Shown: positions 1-6,822 of the stretch, piece after piece
How the letters are laid out: each line of letters opens with the position of its first letter
Position numbering within the stretch: the first letter of the stretch is position 1
NCBI GenBank assembly: GCA_033722375.1
Contig: JAWVZB010000063.1
Location: 1 to 18,967 of the forward strand
DNA length: 18,967 nt
Reading direction: 5' to 3'
DNA from: JAWVZB01 sp033722375
GTDB taxonomy: Bacteria; Actinomycetota; Nitriliruptoria; Nitriliruptorales; Nitriliruptoraceae
Translations under genes and position numbers: made by a program
The notes under the pieces: model-generated
What the model was told of the DNA's origin: nothing
Database searches by the model: none
The model's input: only the letters and a program-made list of their open reading frames with translations

Positions 1-522
1 GCGATGCCGCCCGGCGACGTCCTGGATCTCGGTGCCGGCGAGGGTCGGAACGCGCACTGGCTCGCCGAGCAGGGTTGGCGCGTCACCGCCGTCGACATCT
101 CCCAGGTGGCACTCGAGACGCTGCGGCAGGAGTCCTGGGGCGAAGGGTGGGATATCACCACCATCCACGCGGACCTGCGCGACTGGACGCCACCGGAACG
201 ACAGTTCGACCTCGTCCTCCTCTCGTTCGTGCAGCTCGAACAGCCGCACCGGGGCCGCCTCCACCGCGAGGCGGCAGCCGCGGTCCGCCCTGGCGGAAGC
301 CTGGTGCTCGTGGCGCACGCCCGGCGTAACCTGGAGGAAGGCACGGGCGGCCCCCAGGACCCGAACCTGCTGCCCAGCCGCACCGAGGTGGAGGAGGAGC
401 TCTCCGATCTCGTCATCGACCGCTGTGAGGTCATCGAGCGGCCGGTCGACGGGGCCGAGCGCCCCGCCCTGGATCTCGTGGCCGTTGCCCACCGTCCCGA
501 GGACGACAGGACCGACACATGA
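1..522 (+). CDS. Class I SAM-dependent methyltransferase (5' end cut by window)
   Basis: This is the C-terminal part of a class I S-adenosylmethionine methyltransferase; the substrate cannot be told. The visible sequence starts almost directly at motif I (VLDLGAGEGRNAHWLA), the glycine-rich SAM-binding loop, followed by VTAVDIS with the acidic residue that usually holds the SAM ribose, and later LVLLSFVQLEQPHRGRL and a VRPGGSLVLVAHA segment typical of motifs IV-VI. Family members usually carry about 25-40 residues before motif I. The ATG at position 4 is therefore probably internal and the true start upstream of the window. The frame is open from base 1. The stop overlaps the ATG of the next gene (ATGA at 519-522), so the two are probably translationally coupled. 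It resembles the TehB or methyltransferase-domain-25 type. The class is secure; the role is unknown. Confidence 0.88.
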   Translation, partial: AMPPGDVLDLGAGEGRNAHWLAEQGWRVTAVDISQVALETLRQESWGEGWDITTIHADLRDWTPPERQFDLVLLSFVQLEQPHRGRLHREAAAAVRPGGSLVLVAHARRNLEEGTGGPQDPNLLPSRTEVEEELSDLVIDRCEVIERPVDGAERPALDLVAVAHRPEDDRTDT

Positions 523-944
523 CTGACCGCCCGCTCGACAAGGGGCAGCTCGAGGTGCTCTCCTCGGACGAGTGCTGGGAGCTCCTGGCAGCCGAGCCCG
601 TGGGCCGCATCGCGTTCGTCGAAGCCGGCGAGCCGACGATCCTCCCCGTCAACTACTTCCTCGACGGGCGGAGCATCGTGTTCCGCACCACCCACGGCGC
701 CAAGCTGTCGGACGCCGCGCTCAGTCGGCCCGTCGCGTTCGAGGTGGACGCCTACGACGAGGACGAGCGCACCGGCTGGAGCGTCCTCGTGCGCGGCACC
801 GCCGACGACCTCAACGCCGCTGACGCCGCGGCCCTCCTCGACGAGGCCGGCTTCGAGCCGTCCGCGGAGGAAGCCGGCTGGGAACAGTGGGTCCGGGTGC
901 GACCCGACGAGATCAGCGGCCGGCGGATCCCCGACCGGGATTGA
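519..944 (+). CDS. Pyridoxamine 5'-phosphate oxidase-fold (PPOX) family protein
   Basis: This 141-residue protein has the split-barrel flavin-binding fold of the PPOX family, of the Pyridox_ox_2/NimA-like type. Visible signatures are VGRIAFVEAGEPTILPVNYFLDG (residues about 28-50), SIVFRTTHGAKL (52-63, the usual phosphate-binding stretch), VAFEVDAYD (72-80), GWSVLVRGTA (86-95) and a terminal WVRVRPDEISGRRI. Members bind FMN, F420 or haem, and many have no known substrate, so no reaction is assigned. Its ATG overlaps the methyltransferase stop by 4 nt. It lies tail to tail with a clear paralogue on the other strand (987-1475). No C-terminal extension or signal peptide is seen, so it is presumably cytosolic. 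Confidence 0.9.
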   Translation: MTDRPLDKGQLEVLSSDECWELLAAEPVGRIAFVEAGEPTILPVNYFLDGRSIVFRTTHGAKLSDAALSRPVAFEVDAYDEDERTGWSVLVRGTADDLNAADAAALLDEAGFEPSAEEAGWEQWVRVRPDEISGRRIPDRD

Positions 945-986
945 CCCAGCTCGGTCCGCCCCGTCGCGCGGCAGGGCTCCGGTGGC

Positions 987-1475
987 TCAGGCAGTGGTCT
1001 GACGCGGCGGACGGGCGAACGACCAGCCCTGCAGCTTCCTCGGCCGGATCCGCACCCACTGCTGACGGGGGATGGCATCGGCGTAGGGCTTCACGTCGAG
1101 CGAGTCGAGATGGGCGGCCTCCACCTGGTTGAGGACCGCGTCCATCGGTCCGTGGACGACCACGCCCGCCCCACGCCCGGTGTCGTGGTCGTACTCGTCC
1201 ACCTCGAAGACCACCGGCCGGATCTCGGTTTCGGCGATGTGGAGTTTCGAGCCGGGGGCCGTGCGGAAGACGATGGCGTCGTTCTCGTCGACGCCGTAGG
1301 TCACCGGGAGTATGACGGGGCGGTCCTGGCTCAAGAACGCCACCCGTCCGACCGTGTTGCGGCGCAGCAGCGCCAGACTCGCCTCCAGGTCGATGGCCTC
1401 GAACGCGGCGGCGTCCACCGGTTCGAGGTGCTCGCGGAGGTTGCCCTCCGCATCACGGACGTAGACGAGCCGCAT
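987..1475 (-). CDS. PPOX-fold family protein, paralogue of the convergent gene
   Basis: This 162-residue PPOX-fold protein is closely similar to the gene at 519-944. It has VGRVAFLSQDRPVILPVTYGVD (42-63), AIVFRTAPGSKL (67-78), VVFEVDEYD (88-96), GAGVVVHGPMD (103-112) and WVRIRPRKLQGWSF (140-153), aligning nearly without gaps to its neighbour. It carries about 17 more N-terminal residues than the neighbour. A longer open frame runs upstream to 1868, but the start at 1475 is preferred because GGAGGT sits 5 nt before that ATG and the family similarity begins just after it. The cofactor (FMN, F420 or haem) and substrate cannot be read from sequence. It faces the divergent protease gene across 218 bp that hold several inverted repeats. 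Confidence 0.9.
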   Translation of the reverse strand: MRLVYVRDAEGNLREHLEPVDAAAFEAIDLEASLALLRRNTVGRVAFLSQDRPVILPVTYGVDENDAIVFRTAPGSKLHIAETEIRPVVFEVDEYDHDTGRGAGVVVHGPMDAVLNQVEAAHLDSLDVKPYADAIPRQQWVRIRPRKLQGWSFARPPRQTTA

Positions 1476-1693
1476 GGTGACCTCCTGGCCCCCATCATTG
1501 CGCAAGACACGTGGTACGTGAAGTGCCGAACGACCCGCGGGGCCGACCGTTCGGTCCTCGTGCCGGGATTCCGGCCACGCCAACGAGCCGCCGGCTCGCT
1601 CGAACGGCGACGGATCCTTCCTGCCCGTCTGCCGTACCGTTCGCCGCGCATCCATCCGCCGACTGCAGCGCCCCGCGCTGACGAGAGGTTCCC
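1476..1693. promoter_or_regulatory. Divergent intergenic region with several inverted repeats
   Basis: These 218 bp separate the PPOX gene (-) from the protease gene (+). They hold CACGT-GGT-ACGTG (1508-1520), CCGAACG and CGTTCGG (1526-1532 and 1548-1554) and the near-perfect palindrome CGAGCCG-C-CGGCTCG (1584-1598). A TANNNT -10-like box, TACCGT, lies at 1635-1640, 53 nt before the protease GTG. I could not pick a convincing -10 for the minus-strand gene. The repeats are visible; operator function is inference. Confidence 0.4.
1635..1640 (+). promoter_or_regulatory. Candidate -10 box for the S41 protease gene
   Basis: TACCGT matches the actinobacterial TANNNT -10 pattern and lies 53 nt before the GTG at 1694. 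No good -35 (TTGACA-like) is seen 16-18 nt upstream. Weak on its own. Confidence 0.3.
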
Positions 1694-3121
1694 GTGAACG
1701 TGGCACGCCGTCTGGCCCCCGTCGGCCGGATCCTGCTGTGGGCGCTCCTCGCATCCGTGTTGATCGCCGGCTGCTCGGTGGCCGGCTCCTCCGACGGGAC
1801 CGCGACGAGCCCACCGGCCACCGCCGCTCCCACGTCGCCGTCCAGCACCCCCACGCCGTCCCCGTCATTCGACCTGTCCTACGAGACCGCCGACTGTGTG
1901 GAACCGCCGGATGCCTTCGAGCTGATCTGCGAGATCACCGACCTGATCCGCACCGAGTACGTGGATCCGCCCCAGCTCTCCGCACTGGCAGAGGCGGCCG
2001 CCAACGGCGTCGAGCCGTCGGGGGGAAGTCCCGCTGAGGGCTTCACCTGTGCGCTGCCGGCCGACGCCTTCCGTGCGCTCTGCGACGCCTTCGCGCTCGC
2101 GGGCGGGCCGGGGGACGCCACGATCGAAGCGGCGATCCGCGGCATGGTGAGGGGGACGCTCGATCCCAACTCGGGCTACCAGGACCCGGCCGAGTACGCC
2201 CAGGCCCGCGAGGACCAGAGCGGACAGGTCGAGGGGATCGGGGCGCTCGTCACCACCGAGGACCGGGCGTCCGACGACCCCGAGGGGACCCGGTGTCAGG
2301 AGTTCTCCGACACCTGTCGTCTCGTGATAGTCGCGGTGTTCGACGGGGCGCCGGCCGACCGTGTCGGACTGCAACAGGGCGACGTCATCGTCAGCGTGGA
2401 CGGGGACGACATCGCCGGCCAGGACATCGACGAGGTGGTGGCCGACGTGCGAGGTCCGGCCGGGACCGACGTCGAACTCGGGATCCTCCGCGACGGCGAG
2501 GTCCGGCAGGTGACGATCACGCGGGCGGCCGTCGACATCCCAGTGACCGAGTCCGAGATGGTCGGCGACACCGCCTACCTCCGCCTCACCCTCTTCACGA
2601 ACGACTCCGACGAGCGGTTCCGCTCCGCGCTCCGGGACCTGACGGCCGAGGACCCGCGGGCGCTCGTGCTCGATCTCCGGTCGAACCCGGGCGGCGCCCT
2701 CGATGCCGCCGTCAACATCGCCAGCGAGTTCCTGTCGGGCGGGCTGGTGCTCCGCACCGAATCGCCGGAGGGCGACCGCGAGTACCGGGTGCAGGAGGGC
2801 GGCCTCGCGACCGACCCCTCCCTCGAGGTCGTGGTGCTGGTGAACCGCGGGAGCGCCTCTGCCTCGGAGGTAGTCGCGGCGGCGCTGCGCGAGGCAGGCC
2901 GGGCCACGATCGTTGGTCAACGCACCTTCGGCAAGGACACGGTCCAGCAGACCTTTCCGCTCGACAACGGCGGAGCGCTCAAGCTGACGATCGCCCAGTG
3001 GGTCACCCCCGACGGCGACGGCTTCGGCGAGGGGCTCCGCCCGGACGTGGAACTCACCATCCCAGACGACGCCACCCCCGGCGAGATCGTCGCAGCAGTC
3101 CACAACGCCCGACAGAACTGA
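1694..3121 (+). CDS. Lipoprotein S41-family C-terminal processing protease (CtpA-like)
   Basis: This 475-residue secreted serine protease belongs to the S41 carboxy-terminal-processing family, which trims envelope proteins. The N-terminus is a lipoprotein signal with lipobox LIAGC (Cys27), then a Ser/Thr/Pro-rich linker (about 33-58). A helical part follows (70-175), then a PDZ domain (about 180-280, DRVGLQQGDVIVSVDGDDI) and the S41 catalytic domain (about 290-460). LDLRSNPGG (327-334) is the usual core strand. Ser389 in GSASASE and Lys414 in TFGKDTVQ are spaced 25 residues apart as in Prc/CtpA, and Gln418 fits the Ser-Lys-Gln triad. The GTG at 1694 follows GAGAGG and gives a complete lipoprotein signal. 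Six cysteines in the mature part, two pairs in a repeated Cx10C motif, are unusual. The PPOX gene 9 nt downstream is probably co-transcribed. Confidence 0.95.
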   Translation: MNVARRLAPVGRILLWALLASVLIAGCSVAGSSDGTATSPPATAAPTSPSSTPTPSPSFDLSYETADCVEPPDAFELICEITDLIRTEYVDPPQLSALAEAAANGVEPSGGSPAEGFTCALPADAFRALCDAFALAGGPGDATIEAAIRGMVRGTLDPNSGYQDPAEYAQAREDQSGQVEGIGALVTTEDRASDDPEGTRCQEFSDTCRLVIVAVFDGAPADRVGLQQGDVIVSVDGDDIAGQDIDEVVADVRGPAGTDVELGILRDGEVRQVTITRAAVDIPVTESEMVGDTAYLRLTLFTNDSDERFRSALRDLTAEDPRALVLDLRSNPGGALDAAVNIASEFLSGGLVLRTESPEGDREYRVQEGGLATDPSLEVVVLVNRGSASASEVVAAALREAGRATIVGQRTFGKDTVQQTFPLDNGGALKLTIAQWVTPDGDGFGEGLRPDVELTIPDDATPGEIVAAVHNARQN

Positions 3122-3130
3122 GGAGAACAG

Positions 3131-3526
3131 ATGCCGCTGACCCCCGAGGTCCGTGACTTCGCCACCGGCCAGAACTTCGCCATGCTCACCACGCTCTTCG
3201 ACGACGGCAGTCCACAGACGCAGGTCATGTGGGTGGACGCCGACGAGGAGCACATCCTCATCAACACCGAGGTGCATCGAGCGAAGTACCGCAACGTCGA
3301 GCGGGATCCACGCGTGGCGGTGACGATCTGGAAGCGCGACGACCCCTACACCTACGTCGAGGTGCGGGGCGAGGTGGTCGAGACCGTCCACGGCGAGGAG
3401 GCGCGCAGGCACATCGATGCCTGCTCGCAGCGCTACCGCGGCCGGGACTACGACGCGGACAAGATCACGTCCGAGCGAGTGGTGTTGAAGATCCGCCCCG
3501 ACCGCGTCAACGCCCGCGGACTGTGA
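3131..3526 (+). CDS. PPOX-class, probably F420-dependent (Rv1155-like) oxidoreductase
   Basis: This 131-residue split-barrel protein is of the PPOX class whose characterised members (Rv1155-like) bind coenzyme F420 or FMN. It has NFAMLTTLFDDGSPQTQVMWVDAD (about 15-38), then ILINTEVHRAKYRNVERDPRVAV (42-64), the classic cofactor phosphate-binding stretch with Arg/Lys residues and the RDPRVAV strand, and YTYVEVRGEVVE (74-85). The C-terminus VVLKIRPDRVNARGL is usual. AGGAG at 3121-3125 precedes the ATG and overlaps the region just behind the protease stop, so the genes form a likely operon. It differs in type from the two PPOX proteins at 519-944 and 987-1475. Substrate unknown. The F420 preference is inferred from subfamily likeness and fits the LLM enzyme further on. 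Confidence 0.9.
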   Translation: MPLTPEVRDFATGQNFAMLTTLFDDGSPQTQVMWVDADEEHILINTEVHRAKYRNVERDPRVAVTIWKRDDPYTYVEVRGEVVETVHGEEARRHIDACSQRYRGRDYDADKITSERVVLKIRPDRVNARGL

Positions 3527-3533
3527 CCCGGGC

Positions 3534-3908
3534 TCAGCCGGTGACTTCGAGGCTGCCGCTCATCTGGTCCGGATGGATCGTGCACACGTAGTCGACGCTG
3601 CCCGAACCGGTGATGGTGACCGTGGCCTCGCCACCTGGCTCGATGGTGCCGGTGTCGAAGTCGGCACCTTCCTGTGCGGTGAACGTGTGTGGCGCGTCAC
3701 CCGTGTTGGTGACCGTGACCTCGGTCCCGGACGCCACGGAGTCCGGCGCTTCGATGGCGAAGTCGACGAGCTCCACTGTGGCGGTCTCGCCCGAGGTTCC
3801 GCCGCCGTCGGTCGCACCGTCACCCGCTGCGCCGTCGCCGCCGTCTCCGCAGGCAGCGAGCACGACCACTGCGAAGATGGCGAGGACTGTTCGGATGACC
3901 GATCCCAT
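3534..3908 (-). CDS. Small cupredoxin-like copper-binding lipoprotein
   Basis: This 124-residue exported blue-copper-type protein probably carries electrons or copper at the outer membrane face. The lipobox VLAAC (Cys20) ends a short signal peptide, and a Gly/Asp/Thr-rich linker covers about 21-42. The cupredoxin domain (43-124) shows the type 1 copper ligands in order: His74 (APHTF), Cys109, His112 and Met116 in CTIHPDQM. It has the plastocyanin/amicyanin-like length and spacing. AAGGAG sits 9 nt before the ATG, and a TACTGT -10-like box lies 28 nt upstream of the start. It converges on the PPOX gene with only 7 nt between the stops and is divergent from the ligase operon. No redox partner gene is adjacent. 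Confidence 0.93.
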   Translation of the reverse strand: MGSVIRTVLAIFAVVVLAACGDGGDGAAGDGATDGGGTSGETATVELVDFAIEAPDSVASGTEVTVTNTGDAPHTFTAQEGADFDTGTIEPGGEATVTITGSGSVDYVCTIHPDQMSGSLEVTG

Positions 3909-3936
3909 GGGCTGGCTCCTTCGCCGTTCACCAAGG

Positions 3937-3942
3937 ACAGTA
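3937..3942 (-). promoter_or_regulatory. Candidate -10 box for the cupredoxin gene
   Basis: Read on the minus strand this is TACTGT, ending 28 nt before the ATG at 3908, with AAGGAG in between. The same 27-28 nt layout recurs at four other starts in this window, which raises confidence. No clear -35. Confidence 0.45.
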
Positions 3943-4023
3943 CGGCCCCACGGTGGTCCGTTTCTGCTGTCCGCCTGTCCGTCTGTGTCCTCGGTGGGGA
4001 TGTGGTGTCGCTGGGATGGCGGC

Positions 4024-4029
4024 TAGCGT
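4024..4029 (+). promoter_or_regulatory. Candidate -10 box for the ligase-hydrolase-mscL operon
   Basis: TAGCGT lies 27 nt before the ATG at 4057, with GGAG at 4047-4050 between. It and the divergent cupredoxin -10 sit in a 148-bp intergenic region. No clear -35. Confidence 0.45.
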
Positions 4030-4056
4030 GGGCCGCCCCGCCCGCTGGAGACCTCG

Positions 4057-5700
4057 ATGCTCGACCGCGCCACCGATGTGGTGTCACTGGTCGCGGGGCG
4101 GGGAGTCCACCTCGGCTCGCTCCCGGCGGTCCTGGCCGAGCGCTACGGCGAGCGCCCCGCCATCCACGACGAGGCCCCGACGCCGCGGCTCCACCAGGGC
4201 GGCACCCGGACCTTCGCGGACCTGGAGGAGGCGACCGCGCGCCTCGCCGCCGCCCTGGCCGGGCTCGGCGTTCACGAGGGCGACCGCGTCCTCGTGCTCG
4301 TGGAGAACCGTCTCGACGTGCTGCTCCACACCTGGGCGCTCGCACGGATCGGGGCGGTCGCGTCACCTGTCAACCCGCGCCTGAAGACCGACGAGGTGGT
4401 GGCGGTCGTCGCCGCGACCGCCGCCGACGCGGCCATCGTGGACGCAGAGGTCCACCATCGTCACGGCGACGCCGTCGGGGACCTGCGGTGGATCGACGCC
4501 GGCGACGAGGATGCTGGTGTCGGTATCGCCGGCTGGCTCGCCGCACACCCCGACGAACGCTGCGAAGCGGTCGAGCGTGATGCCGAGGCGACCGTCTTGC
4601 TCCCCACGACATCGGGCACGACCGGGATGCCGAAGGCGGCAGCCCTGACGAGCCACGGGCTGCTCGCCAGTATCGGTCGGCTCGTCGCCGCGCCGGTGGG
4701 GCGGCAGCGCCGTCCCCGCGCGGACCGCGACCGAGCCCTCGCAGCACTGCCGCTGACCCACATCATGGGTTACGCGGTGGCGCTCGCGAGCCTGTGCGCC
4801 GGAGTGGAGCTCCTGCATCGTCGTCGCTTCGACGCCGACGGGATCCTCGACACCATCGAGCGGCAGCATCCGAACGTGTTCGTCGGCGTCCCCACCATGT
4901 ACGCCGACCTCGAGGAAGCCGGCGCCGCCGAACGGGATCTCAGCAGCATCCAGCTGTGGATCAGCTCCGCCGATGCCATGCCCGAGGACCGAGCCCGGCG
5001 GTTCCAGCGCTACGGCGCCACCGGCCGCCTGAAGGGCAAGGGGGTCGGCACGGCGTGGTTCCTCGACATCTACGGCATGGTCGAGCTCTCGGGAGCCGCG
5101 GCGGTCCGGGTCTACCCACCCTCCCCGATCAGTCGGTTCGAGCTGCCGAGCCTGGCCACCGTCCTACCCGGTATCGAGGTGCGGGCCGTCGACGAGGACG
5201 GCGAGCCCGTGGGCTGGGGGGAGGTCGGCCAGCTGCAGTTCCGTGGAGCCGGCGTGCTCGAGGGCTATGAGGGCCACGAGGAGGGCCCCGACGACGACGG
5301 CTGGTTCCCGACCGGCGACCACGGGCGGGTCTGGCCCGGCGGGTTGTTCGCCTTCGCGGGGCGGCGCCGTGACCGGCTGAAGGTGGGCGGGTTCTCGGTC
5401 TTCCCCGCCGAGGTGGAGACCGAGCTCCGTCAGGCACCACACGTGCGGGAGGTCGCGCTGGTCGGCATCCCCGACGACCGTCTCGGCGAGCGTCCCGTCG
5501 CTCTGGTCGTACCCGAGGACGGGTTCGACGCCGAAGCCTTCCTCCAGTGGGCCGAGCGGCACGTCGCCGGGTACCGCCGCCCACGTCAGGTCGCCGTGGT
5601 CGAGGAGATCCCCCGCGGGAACCACGGGAAGGTGGCGCGGGGGACGGCAACCGAACTCGCGAACGAACACCTGTCGGTGGGAGAGGTGGGGGACACGTGA
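4057..5700 (+). CDS. AMP-dependent synthetase/ligase, acyl-CoA synthetase-like
   Basis: This 547-residue adenylate-forming enzyme of the ANL superfamily most likely activates a carboxylic acid with ATP and transfers it to CoA. Core motifs in order are the phosphate loop TSGTTGMPK (185-193), LPLTHIMGY (231-239), YGMVE (339-343, A5), WFPTGDHGRV (416-425, A7, with the ribose-binding Asp421), the hinge GRRRDRLKVGGFSVFPAEVE (435-454, A8) and the C-terminal catalytic Lys525 in RGNHGKVAR. Length and domain order are complete. The loop between A4 and A5 holds an inserted RLKGKGVGTAW stretch. The start at 4057 has GGAG 6 nt upstream. The stop overlaps the next gene's GTG (GTGA at 5697-5700). The acyl substrate is not predictable; fatty, aromatic or other acids are all possible. 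Confidence 0.93.
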   Translation: MLDRATDVVSLVAGRGVHLGSLPAVLAERYGERPAIHDEAPTPRLHQGGTRTFADLEEATARLAAALAGLGVHEGDRVLVLVENRLDVLLHTWALARIGAVASPVNPRLKTDEVVAVVAATAADAAIVDAEVHHRHGDAVGDLRWIDAGDEDAGVGIAGWLAAHPDERCEAVERDAEATVLLPTTSGTTGMPKAAALTSHGLLASIGRLVAAPVGRQRRPRADRDRALAALPLTHIMGYAVALASLCAGVELLHRRRFDADGILDTIERQHPNVFVGVPTMYADLEEAGAAERDLSSIQLWISSADAMPEDRARRFQRYGATGRLKGKGVGTAWFLDIYGMVELSGAAAVRVYPPSPISRFELPSLATVLPGIEVRAVDEDGEPVGWGEVGQLQFRGAGVLEGYEGHEEGPDDDGWFPTGDHGRVWPGGLFAFAGRRRDRLKVGGFSVFPAEVETELRQAPHVREVALVGIPDDRLGERPVALVVPEDGFDAEAFLQWAERHVAGYRRPRQVAVVEEIPRGNHGKVARGTATELANEHLSVGEVGDT

Positions 5701-6395
5701 GGGTGGATCGCGAGGACACGCGGCTCCCTGTCACGGAGGGGGCGGTCGACGACGTTCGCGCCGTCGTCCATCGCCCGTCACGGCCTCGAGGCGCGGCCTT
5801 CCTGTTGACGCACGGTGCCGGTGGTGATCTGGACAGCGCCCCGCTCGTCGCCCTGGCGGACGCGATCGCCGAGCTCGGCCAGCTCGTCGTTCGCGCCAAC
5901 CTCCCGTACCGGGAGGCGGGACGGAAGGCACCACCCCGCGCCGACCGGGCGGTGGCCGGCTTCCGGTCCTTGGCGGACAGCGCCCGTCGGGAGCTCGGTC
6001 CCCGCCGGCCGTGGGTGTTCGGCGGCAAGTCCTACGGAGGCCGGGTTGCCTCGCTCGCGGTTGCGGACGGTCTCGATGCCGCCGGGCTGCTGTTCTACGG
6101 CTACCCGCTGCACCCTCCCGGCAAGCCGGCGCGCTTGCGGGTCGATCACTGGCCGGACATCGACGTGCCGTGTCTGTTCCTCCAAGGCACCCGCGACCCC
6201 TTCGCGACCCTCGACCTGCTGGACCGGCACCTCACCAAACTCCCCCGGCGGGCTCGCCTGCATGTGGTGGATGGCGGCGACCACAGCCTGCACATCAGCA
6301 AGCGTGCGTCCGAGGACGATCAGGTCCACCGGGCAGAGGAGGTCACGGCCCGGCTGGGCCCGGTCGTGAAGGAGTGGTTGGGCAGCTTGGACTGA
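5697..6395 (+). CDS. Alpha/beta hydrolase of the TEX30/KANL3-like type
   Basis: This 232-residue alpha/beta hydrolase has LLTHGAGGD (oxyanion-hole strand-loop), nucleophile elbow GGKSYGGR with the catalytic Ser, the acid in LQGTRDPF and the His in GGDHSLHI. The arrangement and the short cap resemble the small TEX30/KANL3 or dienelactone-hydrolase-like group; the substrate is unknown. The GTG at 5697 is chosen because it overlaps the ligase stop by 4 nt (GTGA), has GAGAGG just upstream, and similarity to the family begins right after it. The open frame running back to 5547 is low-complexity Arg/Gly sequence and looks like a shadow of the ligase. The gene is followed 20 nt later by mscL. As a hydrolase beside two acyl-activating enzymes it might act on an ester or thioester, which is inference from position only. 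Confidence 0.9.
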   Translation: MRVDREDTRLPVTEGAVDDVRAVVHRPSRPRGAAFLLTHGAGGDLDSAPLVALADAIAELGQLVVRANLPYREAGRKAPPRADRAVAGFRSLADSARRELGPRRPWVFGGKSYGGRVASLAVADGLDAAGLLFYGYPLHPPGKPARLRVDHWPDIDVPCLFLQGTRDPFATLDLLDRHLTKLPRRARLHVVDGGDHSLHISKRASEDDQVHRAEEVTARLGPVVKEWLGSLD

Positions 6396-6415
6396 CAACG
6401 ATCCAGGAGGGCAGC

Positions 6416-6820
6416 ATGATCCAGGAGTTCCGCGACTTCATCAACCGGGGCAACTTCGTCGACATCGCGGTGGCGTTCGTCGTTGGGGCAGCGTTCGGCA
6501 CCGTCGTCAGCGCGCTCACGACCCGGGTCGTGAGCCCACTCATCGCCCTCGTGTTCTCGGTTCCCGATCTGTCCAGCATGTGGACGTTCGGAGAGGTCGA
6601 CCCAGACACCGGTGTCCCGGCGGGCTCGGTGGGTGCGTTCGTCGGGGCGCTGCTGAACTTCGTGATCGTCGCGTTCGTGATGTTCCTGGTGGTCAAGGCC
6701 TACAACCGTTTCCAGCGACTCCACGCCGAGCCGGAGCCCGAGGAGGTGCCCGCGGAGCCGGACGAGGTGACCTTGCTGCGGGACATCCGTGACGCGCTGG
6801 TCGAGCAACGAGGAGGATGA
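6416..6820 (+). CDS. mscL: Large-conductance mechanosensitive channel MscL
   Basis: This 134-residue inner-membrane channel opens under high membrane tension to release solutes on osmotic downshock. The N-terminus MIQEFRDFINRGNFVDIAVA followed by FVVGAAFGTVVSAL (21-34, the pore-lining first helix with the Gly/Ala/Val face) is diagnostic. A periplasmic loop covers about 48-70 (MWTFGEVDPDTGVPAG), the second helix about 73-94 (FVGALLNFVIVAFVMFLVVKAYNR), and an acidic Pro/Glu linker leads to the C-terminal bundle helix (TLLRDIRDALVEQ). AGGAGG lies 5 nt before the ATG at 6416. The longer upstream reading frame is a shadow of the hydrolase gene. Only 2 nt separate its stop from the preferred start of the next ligase. 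Its place between ligases in one operon is unusual for mscL. Confidence 0.97.
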   Translation: MIQEFRDFINRGNFVDIAVAFVVGAAFGTVVSALTTRVVSPLIALVFSVPDLSSMWTFGEVDPDTGVPAGSVGAFVGALLNFVIVAFVMFLVVKAYNRFQRLHAEPEPEEVPAEPDEVTLLRDIRDALVEQRGG

Positions 6821-6822
6821 CG

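Noticed and set aside
1865..3412. 515-residue open frame on the minus strand opposite the protease and PPOX genes
   Set aside because: It lies wholly antisense to two genes with clear catalytic motifs; long antisense frames are expected in high-GC DNA and it shows no domain.
3573..4580. 335-residue plus frame over the cupredoxin gene and first ligase
   Set aside because: It overlaps two well-supported genes and turns into Arg-rich low-complexity sequence.
6817..6822. ATG at 6817 as start of the second ligase, overlapping the mscL stop
   Set aside because: AGGAGG abuts it with no spacer; the in-frame ATG at 6823 has a proper 6-nt spacing.
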